Positions 28,854-38,535 are shown, counted from the stretch's first letter. The stretch is 64,000 nucleotides of DNA from Hyphomicrobiales bacterium (GCA_900466475.1 UBMI01000009.1:240480-304479), one strand, 5' to 3'. Notes: generated from the sequence alone by a model not told the origin. Program-made: numbers and translations.

Positions 28854-29401
28854 AAGGTCCCCGCATTTGGCGAAAGATATTGAACTGGAACGCTTTCGGC
28901 GAGCCATACTCCATTGTCCGAGACAAAGAAAGAATGCCCCTCTGAAAACATGCGGGCTGCGTCTACACGCAGGATTATATGGTCGCCCTTGCGGCGCGTT
29001 GCAACGACCTTCGCCGTCTGCGCATCCGCAGAGAGATGGACGTGATGCCGTTCCATCTTCTTCAGGCCTTCGCGCTCGATCAGCGGCCAGTTCCGCAGCG
29101 ACGTGCCGTGAAAGAGTATTGCCGGCGGCTCGACCGCCTTCAATGCCAGATCGACTTCGACACTATGGCCCTGATTGGCGCGAATTCTGTTATCGACCAG
29201 CGCAAAGCGCTTCTTCGGGCTGTTTTCGATGATCCCGATAATATCGTCGCGGGTGACATCATATTTCGATGTCACCGCCTTTTCGAAATCATCGAAGGAT
29301 ACCCATCCCTCGGCATCGAGCGTCAGGCCTGCGGCTTCCGGCGCATGGCGCAAAACATAGCTCATGAATTTCGAGACTTCCGTCTCCAGCTTTGCCTGCA
29401 T
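28850..29401 (-). CDS. kptA: RNA 2'-phosphotransferase (Tpt1/KptA family)
   Basis: 183 residues, full length. This NAD-dependent enzyme removes an internal 2'-phosphate from RNA, giving ADP-ribose 1''-2''-cyclic phosphate; in eukaryotes it ends tRNA splicing. The conserved residues are visible: SYVLRHAPE (Arg-His), [20 protein letters not shown], and HHVHLSAD. Its bacterial role is unsettled because bacteria lack the matching ligase. It sits between purS and purQ, 45 bases after purS and overlapping purQ by 4 bases. Confidence 0.93.
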   Translation of the reverse strand: MQAKLETEVSKFMSYVLRHAPEAAGLTLDAEGWVSFDDFEKAVTSKYDVTRDDIIGIIENSPKKRFALVDNRIRANQGHSVEVDLALKAVEPPAILFHGTSLRNWPLIEREGLKKMERHHVHLSADAQTAKVVATRRKGDHIILRVDAARMFSEGHSFFVSDNGVWLAESVPVQYLSPNAGTL

Positions 29402-29446
29402 GACGCTTTATCCTGAAGGCCCGCCCATGCGGCGGGCCTATGATCG

Positions 29447-29689
29447 TCAGTCGATCGCGATCGCGTAATTCTCGATGACCGTGTTTGCGAGCAGCTTTTC
29501 GCACATGGCCTTGAGATCCGCCTCAGCCTTGGCCTTGTCGGTGCCTTCGAGCTCGAGGTCGAAAACCTTGCCCTGGCGGACATGGCCGACGCCGCCGAAG
29601 CCGAGGGCGCCGAGCGCGCCTTCGATGGCCTTGCCCTGAGGATCGAGAACGCCGTTTTTCAGCGTGACGGTGACGCGAGCCTTGATCAC
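29447..29689 (-). CDS. purS: Phosphoribosylformylglycinamidine synthase subunit PurS
   Basis: An 80-residue scaffold subunit joining PurL and PurQ in the FGAM synthase complex. Typical features are the N-terminal beta strand KARVTVTLKNGVLDPQG and the GHVRQGKVFDLELEG middle segment. The start is a GTG with CAGGGA upstream. It follows purC by 20 bases in the same operon. Confidence 0.96.
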   Translation of the reverse strand: MIKARVTVTLKNGVLDPQGKAIEGALGALGFGGVGHVRQGKVFDLELEGTDKAKAEADLKAMCEKLLANTVIENYAIAID

Positions 29690-29709
29690 GTGTTTTTCCC
29701 TGCTTTTAC

Positions 29710-30474
29710 TTACTTGACCAGAACGGGGCCTGTGCCGCGCACGGGCTCGTTTTCATTGATGATGCCGAGACGGCGGGCAACTTCGGAATAGGCTTCCAGC
29801 AGACCGCCCATATCGCGGCGGAACAGGTCCTTGTCCATCTTCTTGTGTGTCTCGATATCCCAGAGGCGGCAGCTGTCCGGAGAGATTTCGTCAGCCAGGA
29901 TGATGCGCATCATGTCGCCTTCGAAGAGGCGGCCGCATTCGATCTTGAAATCGACGAGCTGGATGCCGACGCCGAGGAAGAGGCCGGTCATGAAGTCGTT
30001 GACGCGGATGGCGAGCGCCATGATGTCATCGAGCTCGGCCGGATTGGCCCAGCCGAAGGCGGTGATGTGCTCTTCGGAGACCATCGGGTCCTCGAGCGCA
30101 TCCGACTTGTAATAGAATTCGATGATCGAACGCGGCAGGACCACGCCTTCCTCGATGCCGAGACGCTTGGCGAGCGAGCCGGCGGCAACGTTGCGCACGA
30201 CGATCTCGAGCGGGATCATCTCCACTTCCTTGATCAGCTGCTCACGCATGTTGAGCCGGCGGATGAAGTGCGTGGGAATGCCGATCTTGTTCAGATGGCT
30301 GAAGATATATTCAGAAATACGGTTGTTGAGGACGCCCTTGCCATCAATGACTTCGTGTTTCTTCTTGTTGAAAGCAGTGGCATCGTCCTTGAAGAACTGG
30401 ATCAGCGTGCCCGGTTCAGGTCCCTCATACAGAATCTTTGCCTTGCCCTCGTAGATACGGCGGCGACGGTTCAT
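29710..30474 (-). CDS. purC: SAICAR synthetase
   Basis: Phosphoribosylaminoimidazole-succinocarboxamide synthase, which joins CAIR and aspartate with ATP. The 254 residues are full length. Marks are [11 protein letters not shown] (ATP loop), [15 protein letters not shown], the [10 protein letters not shown] signature and [12 protein letters not shown]. First gene of purC-purS-kptA-purQ. The 231 bases upstream, up to the GGDEF-EAL gene, hold its promoter region; I see no clear operator there. Confidence 0.97.
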   Translation of the reverse strand: MNRRRRIYEGKAKILYEGPEPGTLIQFFKDDATAFNKKKHEVIDGKGVLNNRISEYIFSHLNKIGIPTHFIRRLNMREQLIKEVEMIPLEIVVRNVAAGSLAKRLGIEEGVVLPRSIIEFYYKSDALEDPMVSEEHITAFGWANPAELDDIMALAIRVNDFMTGLFLGVGIQLVDFKIECGRLFEGDMMRIILADEISPDSCRLWDIETHKKMDKDLFRRDMGGLLEAYSEVARRLGIINENEPVRGTGPVLVK

Positions 30475-30705
30475 TGTGGTTATTCTCTAACTGTTGGCGC
30501 TCTTGGGATAGTGCGCGTGGATCGATCTCGTGGCGTCCCCTTAAAGGAAAAGAGAGAGTTTCACAATCCGCCTGTCACTCCTTCCCCGGTTTCCGGCCTT
30601 GGGCGGGAAAACCGCAAAGAGAATCGAAATCTTGCCAAGAGGAGACTACCGCCTTTTTCTTTACGGTGGAATGAAGGCAAAATCTCGGAGGCTTTATACA
30701 GGGCT

Positions 30706-33009
30706 TTATCTGGAGGCCGTCTTGGAGACGGGCCGATCGACCGACCGGCGCAGATCCCTCTGCAGCGCGCGCGCTTCCCCCTCCGACCGCCGCCAGCTTT
30801 CGCCACGGATGAACGCCGGGATCTGCAGGCCAGACATCGGCCGGGCGAGGGCATAGCCCTGCAGCATGTCGCAGCCGAGCTCCTGCAGGATGCGGACGTG
30901 ATCGACCGTCTCGACACCTTCTGCGGTGACGAGAATATTCAACGAGCGGCCGATGTCGATGATCGAGCGAACGAGCTTGCGCTGCTCGCCCGATTGCGGC
31001 AGCCGGCTGATGAGTTCGCGGTCGATCTTCAGTGTTTTCGGGCTCAGCCGCAGCAGGCTGACGATCGAGGCATGACCGGTGCCGAAATCATCCACCTCGA
31101 TATCGATACCGAGTTTCTTCAGCTTCTTGAGATTGGCGGTAACCGCCTCGTCGCAATCGTCGAGCGAGATCGATTCCAGCAGCTCGAAGGAGACCGTGCC
31201 GGGCTCGATCTTGAGGGAACGCAGCTTCTTGCCGAGCTGCGGATCGGACAGTCTCCGGCCGGAGACATTGACGGAGATGCGGGGGATGGCGAAGCCTTCG
31301 CGGATCCAGGTTTTCCGGTCGGCTATTGCCTGTTCCAGGATGAGCGCATCGATGATGGAGACGACGTCGAGGTCTTCGGCGATGTCGAGGAAGCGATCGG
31401 GGGCGAGCAGGCCATGTTCGGGATGCTGCCAGCGAGCCAGCGTCTCGATACCCGCGATATCGAGCGTGCGGGCATCGAACTGCGGCTGGTAAAAGGGCAC
31501 GAATTCGTTGCGCTCCAGGCCGATCAGGATTTCATCGGCCAGGCGCTTGGCCGTCAGGATCGTGCGGCGCGCTGCATTGGAGAAGAATTCGTGGCGGTTA
31601 CGGCCGGAGCCTTTCGCCCGGTAGAGGGCGATATCGGCGTTGAGCAGGAGCTGTTTTTCATCGAGCTTCGGGCCGCTGTCGATCGCGATACCTATGCTGG
31701 CACCGAAGCGGCAATCATGTCCCTCGTATTTGATGGGCTTGCGCAGCTCGCGGATGATGCGCTCGGCGACGGTGGCGATCTTCTTGGACGCGGTGTCGAC
31801 GATGCAGAGAACGACGAATTCATCGCCACCGATGCGGGCGACGAAGTCGGTGGCACGAATGGAGTCGCGCAGCACCTTGGCGGCGTGTTTCAGCATATGA
31901 TCGCCGGCGCGGTGGCCGAGCGTGTCGTTGATCTGCTTGAAGCGGTCGAGATCGATATGAAGGACGGCAAGCGCCAGACCTTCCTCGCGACAATGGGCGG
32001 AGCGTTCCTCCAGCATTTTGTCGAGATAGCGGCGGTTCGGCAGGCCGGTCAGATAATCGTGGAACGCCAGATGCTCGATGCTTTCCTTGGCGGCTTCGAG
32101 TTCACGGTTGCGGGCTTCGGCAAGATCCTTGGCGCGCCGCAACTCGTTGCGCAGCGCCACTTCTTCCGTGACGTCCCAATTGGCGCCGATCAGCTTGCGG
32201 CAGCCGTTGCCGTCGACGAAGAAGGCACCACGGGCGCGAATGATGCGCAAGGCACCGTCACCCCTGATGATTCGGAATTCGTGATTGAAGCCGGTCTGGT
32301 CGCGGACATGGCGCTCGACAGTGCCAAGCACGCGCTCGCGATCCTCGGGATGGATTGCGTCAGGCCATGCAGTTACGGCCGAGAGATGATCGATGCCCTT
32401 CAGGCCGTAGATGGCAATGAGACGCTCGTCCCATTCGACGGTCCCGTGGTCGATGTCGGCCTCGAAAACACCGATGTCGCTGATCTGCAAAGCAAGGTCG
32501 AGGCGGCGGGAGAGCTGCGCCAGCATCTCCTGCGTTTCCTTGCGTGCGGTGATGTCGGTATCCGTGCCGACGACACGCTGGGCTGTGCCGTTCTCATCCC
32601 ATTCGACCGGCGCGCCGCGGCACTCGATCCAGACCCAGTGGCCGTCCTTATGGCGTTCGCGATACTCGAAGACATGATAGTCCGGATCACCGGCATTCTG
32701 GCGCTCGATGGCGTCGACGACAAAATCGCGATCGTCGGGATGGACGAGTTGCAGCCAGGCTTCGTACTCGCCGTCGGCCTCCTCGTCAGGGGCCATGCCG
32801 CGAATACTCTTCCAGGTCTGCGAATAGTATTTCTTGTCGAGACGGTAATTGTGGTCCCAGACGCCGAGGCCGGAACCGACGAGCGCGTAGTTCCATCGGC
32901 TTTCGCGCTCGTTGATATCTGAATCGTCGGTGTAGCTTGCGAACCCGTCAGCAGCCTGCTCGTCGCGATTGACATCGGCGGCGGTCTTGGGCGGATGGCT
33001 TTGCTTCAC
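30706..33009 (-). CDS. PAS-PAS-GGDEF-EAL cyclic-di-GMP signalling protein
   Basis: 767 residues, soluble, no membrane helix. Two PAS/PAC sensor domains (about 35-155 and 165-290, each ending in a TDIT/WDVT motif) are followed by a short coiled helix, a GGDEF domain with intact IGGDEF and LTGLPNRR (about 325-485), and an EAL domain (about 490-745). In the EAL part the signature reads ETLAR, but the metal and catalytic residues in ISVNVSG, FELLES, DDFGTG and AEGVET are present. Both synthesis and breakdown of c-di-GMP are possible. The start is a GTG. Confidence 0.94.
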   Translation of the reverse strand: MKQSHPPKTAADVNRDEQAADGFASYTDDSDINERESRWNYALVGSGLGVWDHNYRLDKKYYSQTWKSIRGMAPDEEADGEYEAWLQLVHPDDRDFVVDAIERQNAGDPDYHVFEYRERHKDGHWVWIECRGAPVEWDENGTAQRVVGTDTDITARKETQEMLAQLSRRLDLALQISDIGVFEADIDHGTVEWDERLIAIYGLKGIDHLSAVTAWPDAIHPEDRERVLGTVERHVRDQTGFNHEFRIIRGDGALRIIRARGAFFVDGNGCRKLIGANWDVTEEVALRNELRRAKDLAEARNRELEAAKESIEHLAFHDYLTGLPNRRYLDKMLEERSAHCREEGLALAVLHIDLDRFKQINDTLGHRAGDHMLKHAAKVLRDSIRATDFVARIGGDEFVVLCIVDTASKKIATVAERIIRELRKPIKYEGHDCRFGASIGIAIDSGPKLDEKQLLLNADIALYRAKGSGRNRHEFFSNAARRTILTAKRLADEILIGLERNEFVPFYQPQFDARTLDIAGIETLARWQHPEHGLLAPDRFLDIAEDLDVVSIIDALILEQAIADRKTWIREGFAIPRISVNVSGRRLSDPQLGKKLRSLKIEPGTVSFELLESISLDDCDEAVTANLKKLKKLGIDIEVDDFGTGHASIVSLLRLSPKTLKIDRELISRLPQSGEQRKLVRSIIDIGRSLNILVTAEGVETVDHVRILQELGCDMLQGYALARPMSGLQIPAFIRGESWRRSEGEARALQRDLRRSVDRPVSKTASR

Positions 33010-33074
33010 GGGGCGCGCTCTCGCTTTTCTGGCGTCAGCGCAGTCTGCGGTCTTTCCATTAAGAAATGCTTAGA

Positions 33075-33086
33075 AAGCGATCGCTT
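33075..33086. promoter_or_regulatory. Palindrome AAGCGATCGCTT upstream of the GGDEF-EAL gene
   Basis: A 12-base perfect palindrome in the 110-base gap upstream of the GGDEF-EAL gene, about 65 bases before its start codon. It could be an operator; no regulator is implied by the context. Confidence 0.25.
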
Positions 33087-33119
33087 AATTCACTGGAAAT
33101 GCCGGATTTTTTGGCTTCC

Positions 33120-33674
33120 TCAGCCCGGCAGGCGGCTTAGAAACTGGGCAAAGACCATCGTGCCTTCCGGCCAAGGGCCGTGACCGGATTCGGCATTGAT
33201 GTGGCCGGAATCGCCGGCATCGACCAGGAAGGAACCCCAGCTGTTGGCGATATCATCGGCATGCTCGTAAGTGCCGAAAGGATCGTTGCGGCTGGCGACA
33301 GTGATCGAGGGGAAGGGCAGCGGATCGCGCGGGTAGGGGCCGAAGGTCATGAGATGCTTCGGACGAATATCCGGATTGGCCACATCGGGCGGCGCAACGA
33401 AGAAGGCGCCGGCAACGCGCTTCTGAAACATCGGGATTGCGTGGATCACCGAGGGCACGCCGAGGGAATGGGCAACGAGTACCACGGGGCGAGTAGAAGC
33501 ATTGACCGCTTCGGCGATGCGGACGCTCCAGTCCTCGCGCACGGGCTTGGACCATTCCGCCTGCTCGACGCGGCGCGCGGTGCTCAATTTTGCCTCCCAG
33601 CGGCTCTGCCAGTGGTCGGGACCGGAGTTGGTATAGCCGGGAATGATCAGGATATCTGCGTCTGAAGCTCTCAT
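33120..33674 (-). CDS. RBBP9/YdeN-type small alpha/beta hydrolase
   Basis: A 184-residue serine hydrolase of the RBBP9 family. The N-terminal DILIIPGYTNSGPDHWQSRWE is characteristic, the nucleophile Ser70 is in VAHSLG, the Asp lies in ASRNDPFG and the His in DSGHINAESG. The natural substrate is unknown; family members are esterases. It probably has its own promoter, divergent from the DUF2189 gene. Confidence 0.9.
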   Translation of the reverse strand: MRASDADILIIPGYTNSGPDHWQSRWEAKLSTARRVEQAEWSKPVREDWSVRIAEAVNASTRPVVLVAHSLGVPSVIHAIPMFQKRVAGAFFVAPPDVANPDIRPKHLMTFGPYPRDPLPFPSITVASRNDPFGTYEHADDIANSWGSFLVDAGDSGHINAESGHGPWPEGTMVFAQFLSRLPG

Positions 33675-33836
33675 AATGTCGCCGATGTGAGAAAGCTTGA
33701 CCTCGATGTCAAGGGAAAGAGCGACTTAGCTCAAGAAATTTGCTATGGTGGCTGCATGCCGGTTGCGTTCTCGTGTCGGCCCGCTTTGTGCCGCCACATT
33801 CGCCTCCGGCTCATCTTGGCTGAGGAGGAGAAAGCC

Positions 33837-34640
33837 ATGACGACATTTCATGTCATGACGGGTGCCGGTGAGAACTTCGCACGGCCCGTGGTTAACAGGA
33901 TCAGCATTGCCGACGTCTTCGACGCGCTCAGGCTCGGTTTCGAGGATTTCCGCGAGAAGCCTTCGCACTACGTTTTCCTGTGTCTCATGTATCCGATCGC
34001 CGGCATCTTCCTGACGATGCTGAGTTCGGGCGCCAATCTCGCACCGATGATCTTTCCGCTGATGTCGGGCTTCGTGCTGATCGGGCCAATAGCCGCGATC
34101 GGCCTCTACGAAATCAGCCGCCGGCGCGAGGCCGGGCTCGATTCCTCCTGGACACATGCACTCGACGTGCGCCATTCGCCGGCCCTGCCGTCGATCATCG
34201 CCGTCGGCCTCCTGCTGTTTGGGATGTTCACCGTCTGGCTGGTCACGGCGCAGACCATCTACGCAAACCTCCTCGGAGAGGTCTTCCCGCGCTCCATGTC
34301 GCTCTTCGTTCAGCAGGTATTCGGTACGCCGGAAGGCATGCAGCTGATCCTGTGGGGCAATCTGGTCGGCCTCGGCTTTGCCCTCGTCGTTCTGGCGATC
34401 ACCGTCGTTACCTTCCCGATGCTGCTCGACAGGGATTGCGGGGCAGTGGCTGCGATGGTCGCTTCGGTCCGGGCAACCTTCATCAATCCGATACCAGTGC
34501 TGCTCTGGGGCCTGATCGTAGCCGTGGCACTCGTTATCGGCACGATCCCGCTCTTCATCGGCCTTGCACTGGTCATCCCCATCCTCGGCCATGCGACCTG
34601 GCATCTTTACCGCAAGCTGATCAGCCGCGAAGCCATGTGA
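33837..34640 (+). CDS. DUF2189 integral membrane protein
   Basis: 267 residues with about six predicted membrane helices, matching the DUF2189 family (ISIADVFDALRLGFEDFREKPSHY at the start; GHATWHLYRKLI at the end). Function unknown; homologues are sometimes described as cytochrome-c-oxidase-subunit-I-like by weak similarity only. The ATG at 33837 is preceded by GAGGAGGAG; upstream in-frame starts give an unlikely non-hydrophobic leader. Confidence 0.85.
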   Translation: MTTFHVMTGAGENFARPVVNRISIADVFDALRLGFEDFREKPSHYVFLCLMYPIAGIFLTMLSSGANLAPMIFPLMSGFVLIGPIAAIGLYEISRRREAGLDSSWTHALDVRHSPALPSIIAVGLLLFGMFTVWLVTAQTIYANLLGEVFPRSMSLFVQQVFGTPEGMQLILWGNLVGLGFALVVLAITVVTFPMLLDRDCGAVAAMVASVRATFINPIPVLLWGLIVAVALVIGTIPLFIGLALVIPILGHATWHLYRKLISREAM

Positions 34641-34758
34641 CGCCAGAATTCCCGGGGGATCGCGAATTCACGCGATACCCCGGATTTTCGATACAGGCTG
34701 GAACCTCGGAACCCTCCCTGGAGTTTGTTTTGCGCCGACTTCGAAGGAGGATTTCAAG

Positions 34759-35226
34759 GTGACTGTACGCCATGCATTCGCCCGCTTCGCGACGAAGATA
34801 TCGGAGTGGGCGGGCAAGCCGGTAACCTTCATTCTGGCACTCATCGCGGTGATCATCTGGGCTGCCCTCGGCCCTCTCTTCGGCTATTCGGAAACCTGGC
34901 AGCTGGTGATCAACACCGGCACGACGATCATTACCTTCCTGATGGTCTTCGTGCTTCAGAATGCGCAGACACGCGATACACGGGCCATCCAGGCGAAGCT
35001 CAACGAAATCATCCTCACGAGCCACGCCGAGAACCGCTTCATCGGCATCGAAAATCTCGACGAGGAGGACCTAAAGCATCTCGACCGCCTGGTGGCCAAG
35101 GCCGCAAAAGGCCGAGGCGCAACAGAGATTTGCGAGATATCGGAAGAGCCGGCCGATACGCCGGTAGACAAGCCTGAGAAAAAGAAGCGCGCTGCACCGG
35201 CGACCGCTTCCCGGAAGCGAAAATGA
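34759..35226 (+). CDS. Low-affinity iron permease family protein
   Basis: 155 residues. Two N-terminal membrane helices (about 22-41 and 49-69), then the conserved FVLQNAQTRDTRAIQAKLNEII stretch in pattern and a charged C-terminus (EKKKRAAPATASRKRK). This matches the low-affinity iron permease (Fet4-like) Pfam family, which in bacteria is much shorter than yeast Fet4; transport has not been shown for such short forms. AGGAGG lies upstream of the GTG start. No iron-type operator is visible before it. Confidence 0.8.
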   Translation: MTVRHAFARFATKISEWAGKPVTFILALIAVIIWAALGPLFGYSETWQLVINTGTTIITFLMVFVLQNAQTRDTRAIQAKLNEIILTSHAENRFIGIENLDEEDLKHLDRLVAKAAKGRGATEICEISEEPADTPVDKPEKKKRAAPATASRKRK

Positions 35227-35228
35227 AA

Positions 35229-35249
35229 ACGGCGCCTCACGGGCGCCGT
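35229..35249. terminator. Bidirectional terminator between iron-permease-like gene and purB
   Basis: Arms ACGGCGCC (35229-35236) and GGCGCCGT (35242-35249). On the minus strand it is followed by TTTTCATTTTC, 23 bases beyond the purB stop, so it mainly serves purB. Confidence 0.8.
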
Positions 35250-35271
35250 CTCATGACATGTCTTGTGTCGA

Positions 35272-36579
35272 TCAAGCGTCGCCAAAAACGCGGCGGAAGA
35301 TCGTGTCGACATGCTTGGTGTGATAACCGAGATCGAACTTCTCGCGGAGATCCGACTCGGAGAGCGCGGCACGCACTTCGGCGTCGGCCAGCAGCTCCTC
35401 AAGGAAATCCTTGCCCTGTTCCCAGACCTTCATCGCATTGCGCTGCACGAGGCGATAGGCATCCTCGCGGGAGGTGCCGGCCTGCGTCAGCGCCAGGAGA
35501 ACGCGCTGCGAATGCACAAGGCCGCGGAACTTGTCGAGGTTCTTCATCATGTTCTCGGGATAGACCACGAGCTTTTCGATGACGCCGGCCAGACGGTTGA
35601 GTGCGAAATCGAGGGTGATGGTCGTATCCGGGCCGATGGCGCGCTCGACGCTCGAATGGCTGATATCGCGCTCGTGCCAGAGCGCCACGTTTTCCATTGC
35701 GGGTACGACCGACATGCGTACGAGGCGAGCCAGGCCCGTCAGGTTTTCGGTCAGGACCGGGTTGCGCTTGTGCGGCATGGCCGACGAGCCCTTCTGGCCC
35801 GGAGAGAAGAATTCTTCCGCTTCCAGCACTTCGGTGCGCTGCATGTGGCGGATCTCGATCGCCACATTTTCGATCGATGAGCCGATGACACCGAGCGTGG
35901 CGAAGAACATCGCATGGCGGTCACGCGGGATGACTTGCGTGGAGACCGGCTCGGGAACGAGGCCGAGGGCGGCACAGACATGCTCTTCGACGACAGGATC
36001 GATGTTGGCGAAGGTGCCGACGGCGCCGGAAATGGCGCCGGTCGCGATTTCCGCACGGGCAGCGACGAGGCGGGCGCGGTTGCGGCTCATCTCGGCATAG
36101 AAGCGGGCGAAGGTGAGGCCCATCGTCGTCGGCTCGGCGTGAATGCCATGGCTGCGGCCGATGCGGATCGTATCCTTGTGCTCGAAGGCACGGGCCTTCA
36201 GGGCGGCGAGAACGCGGTCCATGTCGGCGAGCAGGATATCGGCAGCGCGCACGAGCTGGATGTTCAGGGTGGTGTCGAGCACGTCCGACGAGGTCATGCC
36301 CTGGTGGACGAAACGGGCGTCGGGGCCGACGATTTCGGCAAGATGGGTAAGGAAGGCGATGACGTCATGCTTGGTGACGGCCTCGATCTCATCAATGCGG
36401 GCAACGTCGAAGGTCGCCTTGCCACCTTTTTCCCAGATGGTGGCGGCGGCCGATTTCGGGATCACACCGAGGTCCGCAAGCGCATCACAGGCATGAGCCT
36501 CGATCTCGAACCAGATGCGGAACTTGGTTTCGGGAGACCAGATGGCGACCATCTCGGGCCGGGAATAACGAGGGATCAT
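35272..36579 (-). CDS. purB: Adenylosuccinate lyase
   Basis: Catalyses two steps of purine synthesis, releasing fumarate from SAICAR and from adenylosuccinate. 435 residues, full length, bacterial short type. Visible are TSSDVLDT (His/Ser region), RSHGIHAEPTT and the superfamily signature GSSAMPHKRNP (about 264-274). The final ordered motif KFDLGYHTKHVD closes the protein. Monocistronic, on the same strand as the other pur genes. Confidence 0.98.
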   Translation of the reverse strand: MIPRYSRPEMVAIWSPETKFRIWFEIEAHACDALADLGVIPKSAAATIWEKGGKATFDVARIDEIEAVTKHDVIAFLTHLAEIVGPDARFVHQGMTSSDVLDTTLNIQLVRAADILLADMDRVLAALKARAFEHKDTIRIGRSHGIHAEPTTMGLTFARFYAEMSRNRARLVAARAEIATGAISGAVGTFANIDPVVEEHVCAALGLVPEPVSTQVIPRDRHAMFFATLGVIGSSIENVAIEIRHMQRTEVLEAEEFFSPGQKGSSAMPHKRNPVLTENLTGLARLVRMSVVPAMENVALWHERDISHSSVERAIGPDTTITLDFALNRLAGVIEKLVVYPENMMKNLDKFRGLVHSQRVLLALTQAGTSREDAYRLVQRNAMKVWEQGKDFLEELLADAEVRAALSESDLREKFDLGYHTKHVDTIFRRVFGDA

Positions 36580-36641
36580 GGGCGAGCGCCTTCATTTCGT
36601 GACAGTAGCTGCGGCCCCTGTAGCAAAGACGGCCGGCAATC

Positions 36642-37127
36642 TCAACGCATGCGTTTGGCAAGAGCGTAGCTGGTGGCCAGCAAACAGACCAAACCGACGG
36701 GCAAAAACAGTCCCAGACCGAGAACGAGGAACTGGTAGACGGCGCTCGCACCGGTGAAGACGAACTGGAACATCCAGATGACGGAACCGAGCGGCGAATG
36801 CCAGCGGGAATAAAAGATCCGGTAGTCCATGGCGAAGAGAAAGGCCGTCATGAGGATCGTGCCTATCGTCATCGCCAGGAAGAAGGCTGCGAAACGCGTC
36901 TCCATCTCTCGACGGAGCGCGAAGTAGCGCCCGGCGATCAGATTGAAGGGCCAGGAAAGCAGGCCGCCGCCGAAATAGAGCAGCGCCAGATCGAGCACAT
37001 GGCTCGTTTCCATGCCATTGCGCAGGTAGAGCCCGGCCATTGCCGAGACCAGCATCTGGGCGCCCCAGAGCGGGGCGCCGATGAAAAGTTCGGATAAGGG
37101 CGGCCACGCCGCCCGAAGACGGTTCAT
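36642..37127 (-). CDS. Four-helix membrane protein, function unknown
   Basis: 161 residues, hydrophobic, with about four predicted membrane helices (around 15-35, 45-66, 80-100 and 118-155). No recognised family. It ends 62 bases from the purB start and begins two bases after the stop of the DUF2259 gene, so it belongs to the rpe-DUF2259 transcript. Some arginine/lysine ends suggest cytoplasmic termini. Confidence 0.72.
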   Translation of the reverse strand: MNRLRAAWPPLSELFIGAPLWGAQMLVSAMAGLYLRNGMETSHVLDLALLYFGGGLLSWPFNLIAGRYFALRREMETRFAAFFLAMTIGTILMTAFLFAMDYRIFYSRWHSPLGSVIWMFQFVFTGASAVYQFLVLGLGLFLPVGLVCLLATSYALAKRMR

Positions 37128-37129
37128 TC

Positions 37130-37858
37130 TCAGGGGTGTACCGGAACGGCGATCCAGCGGCCGTTGCGGCCGTCTGGAGAAGCGCTCAGCGCCAGGATGA
37201 GGGCGATATGGACGGGCTTGCCCGATTCAGGCTGATAGACGAGGGCGCCGCCCATGCGGTATTCCACCGGGCAACCGCGGTCGGCCGGGATGGCCTTGTC
37301 CTCGTGGACGAGCTGGCGGTTCGGTGCACCGTCCTTCTCGATGAGCTGCAGCGTAAAGCCGACGACGTGGTTCATGCCCTTGCAGGCATCGGGCGTCGCG
37401 ACCTGGGCATCGCCCAGCAGCAGCGTATAGGCTCCACGCGCAGGACCGTCGGTTGCAAGCGTCGTATAGCGGATCGTCTTCATCGGCGAGCCGAGCTCGG
37501 TCGGCGGGTTGAAGGCGGCGATCAGGCCCGGATTGGTCAGAAGGTCGTATTTGTCCATCTGCTGGCGTGCTGCCGTCAGGTTCTGGCGGCGGGCCTTGGA
37601 AAGATCGGCATCCTTGTCCGTCAATTCCAGATGGAAGGGCGTGCCCTCAAGATCGGCACCTGTGTCGGTATCGATGAAATAGGTATCCGAATAGGGGACC
37701 TTGCCATCCTTCATGCCGAATTCCTGGAAGGCAAAGACTTTGCCATCGGCGGAAAAGCCGACAGGCTGCACATTGGCGATATCGCCGGCTGAGGCCGTGG
37801 CAGCCATGCCGGTCAGCAGGGCGGCAAGAAATCCACCCATGAACATGCGCTTCGTCAT
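37130..37858 (-). CDS. DUF2259 secreted protein
   Basis: 242 residues with a signal peptide (cleavage after TASAG region, about residue 24). The mature part fits DUF2259: GFSADGKVFAFQEFG at the start and two cysteines (DACKG, RGCPVE). Its ATG shares bases with the rpe stop (TGATG overlap), showing translational coupling to a pentose-phosphate enzyme, an odd pairing that does not reveal a function. Periplasmic location expected. Confidence 0.85.
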   Translation of the reverse strand: MTKRMFMGGFLAALLTGMAATASAGDIANVQPVGFSADGKVFAFQEFGMKDGKVPYSDTYFIDTDTGADLEGTPFHLELTDKDADLSKARRQNLTAARQQMDKYDLLTNPGLIAAFNPPTELGSPMKTIRYTTLATDGPARGAYTLLLGDAQVATPDACKGMNHVVGFTLQLIEKDGAPNRQLVHEDKAIPADRGCPVEYRMGGALVYQPESGKPVHIALILALSASPDGRNGRWIAVPVHP

Positions 37859-38535
37859 CAGCGAGCCCCCTCAGCCGCGTTGCGAAGGGCGGTAATGGCC
37901 TGGCGATAGGCCTCGACCGAGCCGCCCTTGAAAATTGCCGATCCGGCAACGAGCACGTTGCCGCCGGCCTTTGCCACGGCAGGTGCGGTATCGACCGTCA
38001 CGCCGCCATCCACCTCAAGCTCGATCGGGCGGTCACCGATCAGTGACTTTGCCGCAGCGATCTTGTCTACCATTGCCGGAATGAATTTCTGGCCGCCGAA
38101 ACCGGGGTTGACGGACATAATGAGAATGAGGTCGACATCGTCAAGCACGTTCTCGACCACCGAGAGCGGCGTTGCCGGATTGAGCGTGACGCCGACCTTC
38201 TTGCCGAGATGGCGGATCGTCTGCAGCGAGCGGTGCAGGTGTGGTCCGGCCTCCGCATGCACGGTGATGCGGTCACAGCCGGCCTTTGCGAAGGCTTCCA
38301 GGTAGGGGTCTGCAGGCGAAATCATCAGATGGCAGTCGAAGGTCGCATCCGTATAGGAACGCAGCGACTTGATGACATCGGGGCCGAAGGAAATGTTCGG
38401 CACGAAATGGCCGTCCATGACGTCGAGATGGATCCAGTCGGCGCCGGCCGCGGTAACGTTGCGCACTTCCTCGCCGAGCTTTGCGAAATCGGCGGCCAGG
38501 ATCGATGGGGCGATGCGGATGGGCAGTGTCGTCAT
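37858..38535 (-). CDS. rpe: Ribulose-phosphate 3-epimerase
   Basis: Interconverts ribulose 5-phosphate and xylulose 5-phosphate. A TIM barrel of 225 residues. Marks are [32 protein letters not shown] (metal-site Asp and His), [11 protein letters not shown] and EVDGGV with the second Asp. The ATG at 38535, with GGAG upstream, gives the standard length; an in-frame ATG seven codons earlier is less likely. Heads the rpe-DUF2259-membrane protein operon. Confidence 0.96.
   Translation of the reverse strand: MTTLPIRIAPSILAADFAKLGEEVRNVTAAGADWIHLDVMDGHFVPNISFGPDVIKSLRSYTDATFDCHLMISPADPYLEAFAKAGCDRITVHAEAGPHLHRSLQTIRHLGKKVGVTLNPATPLSVVENVLDDVDLILIMSVNPGFGGQKFIPAMVDKIAAAKSLIGDRPIELEVDGGVTVDTAPAVAKAGGNVLVAGSAIFKGGSVEAYRQAITALRNAAEGAR

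Noticed and set aside
29845..32922. A very long (1,025-codon) open frame on the plus strand
   Set aside because: It runs antisense through purC and the GGDEF-EAL gene, both of which have clear domains. Its translation has shadow composition, and there is no ribosome-binding site at its start.
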